A stretch of 64,000 nucleotides of DNA from Batillaria attramentaria. Taxonomy: Eukaryota; Mollusca; Gastropoda; Batillariidae. The number at the start of each line of letters is the position of its first letter. Within the stretch, counting starts at the first letter, position 1. Below are positions 51,972 through 55,823 of the stretch, piece after piece. A program made the translations under genes and the position numbers. The stretch spans positions 5,320,001 through 5,384,000 of the forward strand of contig JACVVK020000005.1 of the NCBI GenBank assembly GCA_018292915.2, read 5' to 3'. Below the pieces are notes generated by a model that ran no database searches, was not told the origin of the DNA, and worked only from the letters and a program-made list of their open reading frames with translations.

Positions 51972-53811
51972 AAACAAAAACACAAAAAAACAAAACAAAA
52001 CAATAAACAACATTACAACTAGTGAAGATAAAGTCAGTAAACAGTAAGGTACTTGTCAAGTGCTCGTGTACTTACATCACTCTTGACTTTAGCCAGTTCC
52101 GCTTGTGTGTAGTCCAGGTCATCTTTCAGGTCAGACACCATCTCCAGCTTGTCTTCTCTACACACAGAAATAGCAATAACGATACATGTCACAGTACACT
52201 TGTTCAGTTCCTTTTCTTGAGCTTGGGGTGGGGGGCCAGTGCGGGGAACAACACTTTGAACTCTAAGAAAATAAAATTTTACTCCTAGGAAAATTCTAAA
52301 TGGATGATAAGGACAAACATGTGATCACATCCCATACCAAAAGCAACAAGGGTGGGTGGGTGTTTGGGGGTTTAACGTCCTTTTCCACCACATAGGGTGA
52401 TATCAAAGACGGGGCAACGATGAAAAAGCCAGCACAAATATTTCGCCCCAGCCGGGATCGAACTCACGACCCGAGCATTAGAAGTCCAACGCTCTATCAT
52501 TCGACCACCCCGGCTTCCCACCAAAGGCAACAAAGCAGCAACTGCAAAGACAGTTAAAGGGACTAATGCTACCATTTTTATGCTCACAGATCGTTCCCAG
52601 CTGTTTCTGTGGTACTTCTCATCACTTCCACTTAGAGACCTGGACAGTGAACGTGTCTATAATGCTGGCACTGAGCCAACAGAAGCGTACTCGGCGACGC
52701 AGCGACCACACTGAGCACTCCAGCAATGTAACAACAGTCGTAGAATTTGAATGTTCGACCACTCGCGCGAAGTTTAAACATCATTATATCGCATTAAGAG
52801 CTGTACTAATCATCAAAACGGACCCTTCCACCATACCTATCGGCCTCACTCGTCACCTATCAATCGTCGCGAACCCTCCGGTCGTCGACCGAGAGGCTTC
52901 TCAAAATTCCCAAGCGCAACCTGAAATCCTCTGGCGAGCGCTCTTTCAGTTTTGTTGCACCAACCTTTTGGAATTCCCTGCCAGCACATCTGAGAAATGC
53001 GCCCACACTGTCTGTTTTTAAGAGAAATCTTAAAACGTTCCTCTTTTGTAAAGCTTTCCAGTAATTTCCCGTGTCAGCAACTAGTCAGTTTCACCAGTGT
53101 ATGTCTGTCTACTGTAAAATGTGCGTGAGTGTCGGTGAGTGATTGGCGTATTGAGTTTATTCCAAAGAAATGCGCCCTACAAATGCCATCTATTATTATT
53201 ATTATTATTAAGATAAAGTACTTCGAGCGTACAAGCGCACTCACGAGCGAAACTGTTCCAAAACATAAGTCGGCTTGGCAAACACGGAATTGGCCCGTTT
53301 AAATACATGTACGAGTGAGCTGTACTCACAATTCCTGTCGTGTGTGCCTCAGCTTGGCTTTGATCTCTGCCAGTTCCACGGCCTGATGGTGCTTGTCAGG
53401 GGAGACTGGCGCGGGGGGTGGGGCCGCTGTCCCCTCGGCCTGGGCCATGTAGAAGTCTCGCTCCTGGGTAAGCTCCTGCACTGCCTGCACAACAAGGGAA
53501 AATGCACTTTGTTTGATACAACCATAGCATAGATTTGCTGACTCTGGGGCAAACTGTCAGAATATGGATGACACGAGACAGAATCAGAATAAATTATGGG
53601 CATGATTGCCAAAACTTCTAAGTGCAACTGATGCTTACCTTATTACACACACAAACTTTAAAGTTTGCTGGGCAAACTGACAAAATTGCTGAAAAGTAAA
53701 TAAATAAAAAGTTGAAAAAGTAAAGGGGATATGAGAAAAAAGCCTGCGCACATTTTTGGCTCCCAGCTGGGATTCAAACTCATGATATTCATGACTCCCG
53801 TGCGTTCGTGC

Positions 53812-53894
<83 letters not shown>

Positions 53895-54163
53895 TGTGTG
53901 TGTGAAGCGCCCAGAGCTCTCCGGAACAGGCGCCCAAAAAATCCTCACTATTACTATTATCGTTATTATGACCAAGAAGGGTACGGTCAGTACTTTTTTT
54001 AAAAAATGAAACAGATGCAAGTAGAGGGAAAGGTGGCACCTACCTCATTCTGTTCGTCTCGCTCTCGTATCAGCCTGGTGAGGTGTCGGAACATTTTCTC
54101 TGTGTACGCCTCCAGGTTCTCTGTCGGCTCGACGGCAAGCACGGCCTCGCTGTCATCTGTGAT
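28358..54163 (-). CDS. CCDC88: CCDC88-family (Girdin/Daple-like) protein, 3' 24 coding exons (gene span)
   Basis: The coding exons are listed separately and join in phase to 6357 nt, which is 2118 residues plus stop; the N-terminal HOOK domain lies outside the window. Family features seen in order are a long coiled coil with the Girdin-type heptad blocks (EFYKAR, KENQRLSK, QVQNSSLQ, HGSLKAIHKSL, LRRQKERLEEKIM), a basic segment, a GBA motif (LTLEQFLKEANR), a polyQ run, and a disordered tail ending GCV. In vertebrates, Girdin and Daple are cytoplasmic scaffolds that activate Galpha-i through the GBA motif, and Daple binds Dishevelled through its C-terminal GCV. Having both suggests a Daple-like role in Wnt/G-protein signalling and cell polarity (inference). 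Human Daple is about 2030 residues, so this protein is longer. Introns in which I saw nothing notable are 38052-38368, 38681-39405, 41695-42475, 42952-43439, 43568-44195 and 47391-47896. Confidence 0.95.
30272..30600. repeat. Two (CA)n microsatellites in the last CCDC88 intron
   Basis: CA tracts at 30272-30331 and 30539-30600 in the 839-bp intron before the last coding exon, with C- and A-runs at 30205-30241. On the transcribed strand these are GU tracts upstream of the acceptor at 30042. Confidence 0.95.
30881..31368 (-). CDS. CCDC88: CCDC88 exon 23 of window (polyQ and Ser/Arg-rich tail)
   Basis: This exon is 488 bp, residues 1396-1557, ending with two bases of an Arg codon (CAG|gtgatt). 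It begins RRSLGRRRSQEDTESRSSEN and contains eight consecutive Gln, encoded by mixed CAA and CAG at about 31230-31253. Serine-rich RISS and SRLSRISSGSG blocks follow. It is disordered and carries likely phosphorylation sites (inference). Confidence 0.9.
31766..31968 (-). CDS. CCDC88: CCDC88 exon 22 of window (GBA motif exon)
   Basis: This exon is 203 bp, residues 1328-1395, ending in phase 0 (ACA|gtaagt). After AKSTEDLSKD and a Thr/Pro stretch it carries SPGSEMLTLEQFLKEANR. Vertebrate Girdin and Daple have SPGSE/SPSSE-M/V-VTL-x-x-FLEESN here, the motif that contacts and activates Galpha-i. The key Phe and the preceding Leu are kept. Confidence 0.95.
31796..31840 (-). other. GBA (Galpha-binding-and-activating) motif
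   Basis: Codons for SEMLTLEQFLKEANR, residues 1371-1385 of the visible protein. The pattern hydrophobic-T-L-x-x-F-L matches the GBA/GEM motif of Girdin and Daple, in which the Phe inserts into the Galpha-i hydrophobic groove. Activity in this species is inferred from motif conservation only. Confidence 0.88.
31969..34676 (-). other. CCDC88 intron of 2.7 kb
   Basis: Between the GBA exon and exon 34677-34826. Contains MITE family B remnants (34287-34551) and a G-run at 32874-32886. No further exon with matching phase and composition is evident. Confidence 0.6.
34287..34551. mobile_element. MITE family B, diverged copy in CCDC88 intron
   Basis: Left GTTCACATCCACGATAGACA and right TTTGTCCTGCTGTAGTCCTC plus GTGGATGTGAGC, matching the family ends. 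The middle is diverged. Confidence 0.5.
34677..34826 (-). CDS. CCDC88: CCDC88 exon 21 of window (disordered linker)
   Basis: This exon is 150 bp, residues 1278-1327. It joins the previous and next exons in phase (acceptor gtgtacag, donor GAG|gtagtt). It encodes GRRSHTPVASADSPKLAR and LPLMDSPKSRADSVSRIR, with several SP/TP sites. Support comes from phase, codon bias and composition rather than strict homology, and skipping it would break the phase. It could still be alternatively spliced by another route. Confidence 0.8.
34946..35536. mobile_element. MITE family B copy with internal insertion in CCDC88 intron
   Basis: Left part 34946-35116 (AGGCTTCACATCTGG, CATTTCTGTGCCACAGTGAA, AATGTTCAGGACAAATGTCC) and right part 35465-35536 (CCAGGACATTGGTCCTGCTA, TAGTTCCCATGGACATAAAG). 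About 350 bp of unrelated sequence with two related ATTAGACTAAAATC repeats lies between them. Confidence 0.55.
36239..36362 (-). CDS. CCDC88: CCDC88 exon 20 of window (serine-rich linker)
   Basis: This exon is 124 bp; it starts in phase 0 and ends with one base (donor AG|gtaagg). It covers residues 1237-1277, basic then polar: APRRSKSRPDLTVL, followed by SSQGSGSHGDSMEQ. The Ser/Gly pattern resembles SQDSSSVGSNSLED of Girdin. It is predicted to be disordered. Confidence 0.9.
36563..36617 (-). CDS. CCDC88: CCDC88 exon 19 of window (basic segment)
   Basis: This 55-bp exon, residues 1218-1236, is too short for ordinary ORF detection. It encodes NKGIGAMIARKARNIISR. It falls where Girdin and Daple have a basic segment after the coiled coil that in Girdin binds phosphoinositide. 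The acceptor is tatttcag and the donor AGG|gtaagt. Confidence 0.88.
36980..37140. repeat. Near-perfect 57-bp inverted repeat in CCDC88 intron
   Basis: Arms 36980-37036 and 37084-37140 are complements apart from a few bases (CACTTAACTTTCACAAAGGA at the outer end, CCTTCCTCAG at the inner end), with a 47-bp loop. A single-arm relative lies at 43277-43360 in another intron, so this is a dispersed foldback element. Transcribed, it would form a long RNA hairpin about 125 bp downstream of exon 37266-37355. Confidence 0.8.
37266..37355 (-). CDS. CCDC88: CCDC88 exon 18 of window (end of coiled coil)
   Basis: This exon is 90 bp, residues 1188-1217. KLSELRRQKERLEEKIMEHY is almost identical to KLNELRRQKEKLEEKIMDQY in Girdin, which closes the rod. 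It ends in a Lys-rich stretch with donor AAA|gtgagg. Confidence 0.95.
37906..38051 (-). CDS. CCDC88: CCDC88 exon 17 of window (coiled coil)
   Basis: This exon is 146 bp, residues 1140-1187 plus two bases of a Leu codon. I chose the donor CCT|gtcagt over a gt four bases downstream because only it keeps the next exon in the Girdin frame (EKLSELRRQKERLEEKIM). The content NERLENENQTLLLQIQQLLN parallels NLEEENRHLLDQIQTLM. Confidence 0.92.
38369..38680 (-). CDS. CCDC88: CCDC88 exon 16 of window (coiled coil)
   Basis: This exon is 312 bp, phase 0 to 0, residues 1036-1139. DMLEKERQQLKMEQRSLGN and DRLRTAYDKL correspond to DLEKMLKVEQEKMLLENKN and DRLNHTYSQL of Girdin. The donor is GAC|gtgagt. Confidence 0.94.
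39406..39702 (-). CDS. CCDC88: CCDC88 exon 15 of window (coiled coil)
   Basis: This exon is 297 bp, phase 0 to 0, residues 937-1035. SLEYEALISEHGSLKAIHKS is nearly the vertebrate ASEYESLISKHGTLKSAHKN. The donor is CAG|gtaggc and the acceptor acatcag. Confidence 0.95.
40363..40707 (+). mobile_element. TTAA-family MITE in CCDC88 intron
   Basis: 345 bp beginning and ending in TTAA (40363-40366, 40704-40707). It contains GCTCACAAATCATTCTGAGC, TTTTCGACCACTCGCGC, CTAAGAGCTGTAGTAATCAT and TTACAAAACATAAGTTGGCT. The right TIR is shortened relative to other copies. Confidence 0.72.
40755..40916 (-). CDS. CCDC88: CCDC88 exon 14 of window (coiled coil)
   Basis: This exon is 162 bp, phase 0 to 0, residues 883-936. 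QVQNSSLQGQNSSLQTQCAQ matches the Girdin run of Gln/Asn-rich heptads (QEQNTTLQTQNAKLQ). The donor is CAG|gtaatt. Confidence 0.93.
41356..41544. mobile_element. MITE family B (AGGGCTTCATATCC ends) in CCDC88 intron
   Basis: 189 bp with TIRs AGGGCTTCATATCC (41356-41369) and GGATGTGAAGCCCT (41531-41544). The body contains ACAAACCGATTTATTTTCAA, TCTGTGCCACAGTGGACAAT and CATTTGTCCTATTGTAGTTC. Confidence 0.78.
41598..41694 (-). CDS. CCDC88: CCDC88 exon 13 of window (coiled-coil interruption)
   Basis: This exon is 97 bp, residues 850-882, ending in phase 0 (ACC|gtaagc). It carries the short proline break VQSSPP found at the same place in vertebrate Girdin, then KEILQLKDHLVELERT, matching RELLKVKDRLIEVERN. 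Confidence 0.93.
42476..42619 (-). CDS. CCDC88: CCDC88 exon 12 of window (coiled coil)
   Basis: This exon is 144 bp, split codons at both ends, residues 802-849. RLEESKSRNLKLQDELR and AVKQRYEEE align with RLEESTNYNQQLRQEL and ALKQRQDEE of Girdin. The donor is CAG|gtcagg. Confidence 0.92.
42862..42951 (-). CDS. CCDC88: CCDC88 exon 11 of window (coiled coil)
   Basis: This exon is 90 bp with split codons at both ends, residues 772-801. RLKALESLMQETLKKNSEIK then DEKIQALE matches the KLLESKLESTLKKSLEIKEEKIAALE block of Girdin. The donor is AAG|gttcat, the weakest canonical site in the gene, but the phase and homology hold. Confidence 0.92.
43440..43567 (-). CDS. CCDC88: CCDC88 exon 10 of window (coiled coil)
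   Basis: This exon is 128 bp; it starts in phase 0 and ends with two bases of an Asn codon (AA|gtgagt). It covers residues 730-771. EKITSQELHNELEKLHQELEHVGIN parallels SEKLKTQQMNNDLEKLTHELEKIGLN in Girdin. Confidence 0.94.
44196..45218 (-). CDS. CCDC88: CCDC88 exon 9 of window (large coiled-coil exon)
   Basis: This exon is 1023 bp, phase 0 to 0, residues 389-729: 341 codons with no intron, encoding unbroken heptad coiled coil. Repeated blocks of the form LEQEN/RKLQKTL and RLQKTLEVTTKRLQQLE match the central Girdin/Daple rod. It ends at RRTLATLRE, equivalent to IDIKTLVTLRED. The antisense strand stays open for about 1.1 kb, a shadow of the Glu/Leu/Lys-rich codons. Confidence 0.96.
45219..45888 (-). 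other. CCDC88 intron with long C and A homopolymer runs
   Basis: Runs of C (45448-45464, 45666-45681) and A (45588-45607, 45682-45700) and CAAAA-rich sequence. Mirror-like polypurine/polypyrimidine DNA; no gene. Confidence 0.7.
45889..46047 (-). CDS. CCDC88: CCDC88 exon 8 of window (coiled coil)
   Basis: This exon is 159 bp, phase 0 to 0, residues 336-388. NYERQVRELEQENAQLSHT corresponds to NSERQIKILEQENEHLNQT in Girdin. The donor is GAG|gtgagc and the acceptor tgtttcag. Confidence 0.93.
46190..46247 (-). mobile_element. Very short LINE 3' end in CCDC88 intron
   Basis: On the minus strand it reads AAAGAAATGCCACCTACAAA then (ATT)n, as at the 3' end of the LINE fragment at 52822-53211. It is a 58-bp dead-on-arrival insertion. 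Confidence 0.55.
46411..46616 (-). CDS. CCDC88: CCDC88 exon 7 of window (coiled coil)
   Basis: This exon is 206 bp; it completes an Asn codon and ends in phase 0 (CAG|gtcagg). It covers residues 267-335, with KILRLELENQRLSAKL and LEKENQRLSKRIEKLQE matching KLEMENQSLTKTV and MEKENQRLSKKVE in Girdin. Confidence 0.93.
47132..47175 (-). mobile_element. SINE family 1 tail fragment in CCDC88 intron
   Basis: On the plus strand it reads TGTTTGGGAGTTTAACGTCC then TTTTTCACCCCATATGGGTG, the 3' part of the SINE. The tRNA head is absent. Confidence 0.65.
47255..47390 (-). CDS. CCDC88: CCDC88 exon 6 of window (coiled coil)
   Basis: This exon is 136 bp; it starts in phase 0 and ends with one base (donor A|gtgagt). 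It covers residues 222-266, ERDLDRERIELLTEEN..., parallel to the ERDMDRKKIEELMEEN block of Girdin. Confidence 0.93.
47897..48130 (-). CDS. CCDC88: CCDC88 exon 5 of window (coiled coil)
   Basis: This exon is 234 bp, phase 0 to 0, residues 144-221. It begins ASKVDMYEKE and contains YKERLNELEFYKARTEEL, almost the vertebrate sequence (YKERLHDIEFYKARVEEL). This is the most conserved coiled-coil block and decides the family. The donor is GCT|gtgaga. Confidence 0.95.
48488..48684 (+). mobile_element. TTAA-family MITE, right half, in CCDC88 intron
   Basis: It holds the right half of the family (CGCATTAAGAGCTGTACTAA, CTGTTCCAAAACATAAGCTG, GGAATTAGCCCGTTTA). The left half is absent. The end GAATTAGCCCGTTTA is the cleanest right TIR in the window. 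Confidence 0.7.
48742..48930. mobile_element. MITE family B, diverged copy in CCDC88 intron
   Basis: Left end AGGGCTTCATGTCC, then ACACACCGATTTATTTTGTA, GGACAATATTCAGGACACAC and CCATGATAGTTTCCAT. The right TIR is eroded. Confidence 0.7.
49017..49088 (-). CDS. CCDC88: CCDC88 exon 4 of window (coiled coil)
   Basis: This exon is 72 bp, phase 0 to 0, residues 120-143. The motif RTTRSLRDELDILKEK matches the RSARMYRDELDALREK block conserved in Girdin, Daple and Hook proteins. The acceptor is atgtttcag and the donor AAG|gtcagt. Confidence 0.92.
49771..49880 (+). mobile_element. TTAA-family MITE, left half, in CCDC88 intron
   Basis: It starts TTAAAAAGCCAATCTGCC and continues GGATCACAAATCACTCTGAG, as in the left end of the copy at 40363. 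Similarity fades after about 110 bp. Confidence 0.55.
50104..50249 (-). mobile_element. tRNA-derived SINE, family 1, internally deleted, in CCDC88 intron
   Basis: TSD GGCCCTGTACGGG (50091-50103 and 50250-50262). The body lacks about 25 bp (the TTCCACCACATAAGGGTG stretch), so it derives from a deletion or a short subfamily. Same orientation as CCDC88. Confidence 0.88.
50975..51095 (+). mobile_element. LINE 3' UTR fragment, same family as 60440-60797
   Basis: It matches the 3' UTR at about 60655-60797 (T-run, AAACACTATCTTTC, CTCCCTAAGCGCCGTGATGA, GTGCTATACCAG, (CAT)n). It is truncated so severely that no coding part remains, and lies in a CCDC88 intron. Confidence 0.7.
51224..51377 (-). mobile_element. 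tRNA-derived SINE, family 1, in CCDC88 intron
   Basis: Minus-strand copy with diverged TSD (ATGATAAAGAAGA against ATGAAACAGAAGA). Part of the body (ATATCAAAGACGGGGCAACG) is deleted. B box GAGTTCGAATCCC is retained. Confidence 0.83.
52076..52157 (-). CDS. CCDC88: CCDC88 exon 3 of window (coiled coil)
   Basis: This exon is 82 bp; its first base completes the split Leu codon, and it ends in phase 0 at GAT|gtaagt. It covers residues 92-119 (EDKLEMVSDLKDDLDYTQAE...), a charged heptad segment typical of the early Girdin/Hook coiled coil. Confidence 0.9.
52350..52519 (-). mobile_element. tRNA-derived SINE, family 1, in CCDC88 intron
   Basis: Flanked by ACCAAAAGCAACAA (52336-52349) and ACCAAAGGCAACAA (52520-52533), a TSD with one change. 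The body is complete; the B box region has lost one base. Confidence 0.88.
52554..53302 (+). mobile_element. TTAA-family MITE carrying a LINE insertion
   Basis: Begins TTAAAGGGACTAATGC (52554) and ends GAATTGGCCCGTTTAA (53302), with TTAA at both ends. About 390 bp of LINE (52822-53211) sit inside. Removing it leaves a MITE of about 360 bp, agreeing with the other copies. TTAA target sites are typical of piggyBac-type elements (inference). Confidence 0.75.
52822..53211 (+). pseudogene. LINE 3' fragment (reverse-transcriptase C-terminus)
   Basis: The frame 52882-53064 encodes 60 residues containing GERSFSFVAPTFWNSLPAHL and FKRNLKTFLF before a stop. The ARSFxxAAPxLWNSLP...FKxxLKTHLF signature marks the end of the RT ORF in CR1/L2/Jockey-like LINEs. 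The 3' tail runs to (ATT)n near 53193-53211. It is 5'-truncated and sits inside a TTAA-family MITE. Confidence 0.85.
53330..53484 (-). CDS. CCDC88: CCDC88 exon 2 of window (start of coiled coil)
   Basis: This exon is 155 bp, starts in phase 0 and ends with two bases of a Leu codon (donor ATT|gtgagt, acceptor ttgtgcag). It covers residues 41-91. An acidic, proline-rich spacer (AAPPPAPVSPDK) is followed by ELAEIKAKLRHTRQE, which corresponds to the ELADAKAKIRRLRQELEE block of Girdin. The borders are consensus and the phase fits the next exon. Confidence 0.9.
53720..53795 (-). mobile_element. Diverged SINE family 1 head fragment in CCDC88 intron
   Basis: Shows GGCTCCCAGCTGGGATTCAA and ACTCATGA, the B-box side of the SINE, with several changes. 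It ends in the (GT)n block at 53807. Confidence 0.5.
53807..53903. repeat. (CGTG)n/(GT)n microsatellite in CCDC88 intron
   Basis: CGTGCGTGCGTG followed by about 80 bp of GT, between coding exons 53330-53484 and 54044-54163. Confidence 0.96.
54044..54163 (-). CDS. CCDC88: CCDC88 exon 1 of window (post-HOOK linker)
   Basis: This exon is 120 bp, phase 0 to 0, residues 1-40 of the visible protein. The acceptor reads ttacgcag and the donor GAG|gtaggt. It encodes ITDDSEAV... FRHLTRLIRERDEQNE, matching the segment where Girdin and Daple carry an RHLRxLxxxRD block between the HOOK domain and the first coiled coil. It opens in phase 0, so an upstream exon must exist, but no HOOK-like ORF is visible between here and the right edge. 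Confidence 0.9.
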
Positions 54164-54594
54164 CTGCGTAACAAATATTACAACAAGTATTAAAAGCTGC
54201 TAAACTGATTAAAACATGTGCATGCTAATGTAACCAGGAGATACACGTACTTGCTGGTGCATTTCACTATCCTGTCTTTCCTATTCTTGACAAAGACATT
54301 TTAAAGGCATCCCATATGATGTGGTGGCATCAACGCTAGTTTTCATGTTCATTCATGTTCCAATTTCTATGTGGAAAGCAATTAAGTTTGTTTTACATGT
54401 ATTTTTTTTTCTAGTATGAGTCAAGCAATGTCCTAAAGCTTACACTGAGCGGCCTCTTGATTTAAACAGATTTATTTCGCTGCGTTGGCGGAAATACTGG
54501 GAAACAGTCTGAGCACAAACAAGACGAATTTATGACATGCTCAATTAAAAACAAAAAGGCAATGAAAGCAACCTTGCAACGGCGGTTCAAGAAT

Positions 54595-54596
<2 letters not shown>

Positions 54597-54667
<71 letters not shown>

Positions 54668-54679
54668 GACAGAGAGGTT
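54597..54679. repeat. (GA)n then (GACA)n microsatellite
   Basis: About 54 bp of GA followed by GACAGACAGACAGACAGAGA. Confidence 0.96.
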
Positions 54680-55531
54680 TCAGTTAGTATTTTCTTTTCA
54701 ACTGCGGTCCGCTACTACAGTGCACAGACAAATGGCACAGACAGACACTCACAGTTAAACTATATTCATACATTACAAATATAGACTATCACACCATACA
54801 CTCACACACACGTAAAGTCATTCACTCTCACAAACACCCACACACGCACACACACACACATGATACAGCTTTGCCAGGTACAGTCATTCTTCATATGTAT
54901 TTATTGATATGGTTAAGAAAAAACGTGTCGAAAGTGTTACAAACTCTAGAACAGTGTTAAAAATATGTACGCTGACTGACAATGGAAGGTCTGTGTTGCC
55001 GTCGAGAAGTAGACGCATAATAATGTTTATACTGAACTGGCCTCTTACAATGGTGAACTGTCAAAACGTTTTCTGACCACCGTCGACTACTACCGAAATA
55101 AAACAATGGCCTGCATCACACACACTCGGCCAGCTGGGTCTAACTCCCAGGGGAAAAACTGCACACATCAAGATATGACCTGGACGCTACAGAGCTCAAG
55201 TTCACACAGACCGTGATGATTTCACGATACACCCAGTATACCATGCTGCCGAACTCCCGACTTCTGACACGCGCTTGTTTGTCGAACGACCTGATCAGGC
55301 AGACCTGAGACAACAAGCGTGTGTCCCTTACTCAAGGCGACTCTTTCATGCGCTAGCCGGATCAAAGAATGCCACTCGGACGCCCTACGAGAACATTGTA
55401 AACATTCCGTTATTACTATCAATAAGCGCATCGTGGCTGCCCAAGGCTACGATACTGTTTGTGCGAGTGCAGGATTGTATCCTCCGCCTGCCTTAGTTAA
55501 AGGGGCAGTCTTTATGATTTTACAGGTCTGC
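54680..55531. other. Stretch without recognisable gene
   Basis: Between the GA microsatellite and the RTE. Short CA-rich patches; no HOOK-domain exon found. Probably CCDC88 intron. Confidence 0.5.
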
Positions 55532-55545
55532 AATCTCAGCAAAAA

Positions 55546-55689
55546 CCCTACATGGTCCACCCCTTGTCGTGGGGTAGTGGCTTGTGTACCTCAATGACCC
55601 AGAGAACTATGCCAGCAGGAGCACATGCTCCTGGCAGGGTCACCCAAGCTGGACAGGTCGAAGGGTAGAGGTCAGACGAATGTGGACCA
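55546..55689 (+). ncRNA. Predicted HDV-like self-cleaving ribozyme at the RTE 5' end
   Basis: The HDV double-pseudoknot layout can be drawn with abutting helices. P1 is CCCTAC (55546-55551) with GTAGTGG (55574-55580), one U bulged. P2 is TGGTCCAC (55553-55560) with GTGGACCA (55682-55689). P3 is CCC (55561-55563) with GGG (55571-55573), loop TTGTCGT. P4 begins ACCTC (55588-55592) with GAGGT (55668-55672). The joining strand before P2 reads CGAAT, as in HDV, placing the catalytic cytosine at 55677. Cleavage would fall exactly at the TSD/element border. HDV-like ribozymes are known at 5' ends of RTE and R2 elements. Activity is not shown. Confidence 0.72.
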
Positions 55690-55823
55690 CCTCTCCAAGA
55701 GGCTAAACGGGTTTGCGTAGGGTTAACAGCCCTACCTGTAAAAAACATTAAGTTACAAAAGCATCGACAGCAACAAACCAAGACATTCACCTGGGCGAGG
55801 AAGGGTCTCCATCCCGGAGACCT

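Noticed and set aside
51733..52059. Minus-strand ORF with Leu/Ser repeats
   Set aside because: Reading of (GA)n and C-runs in a CCDC88 intron; no splice borders.
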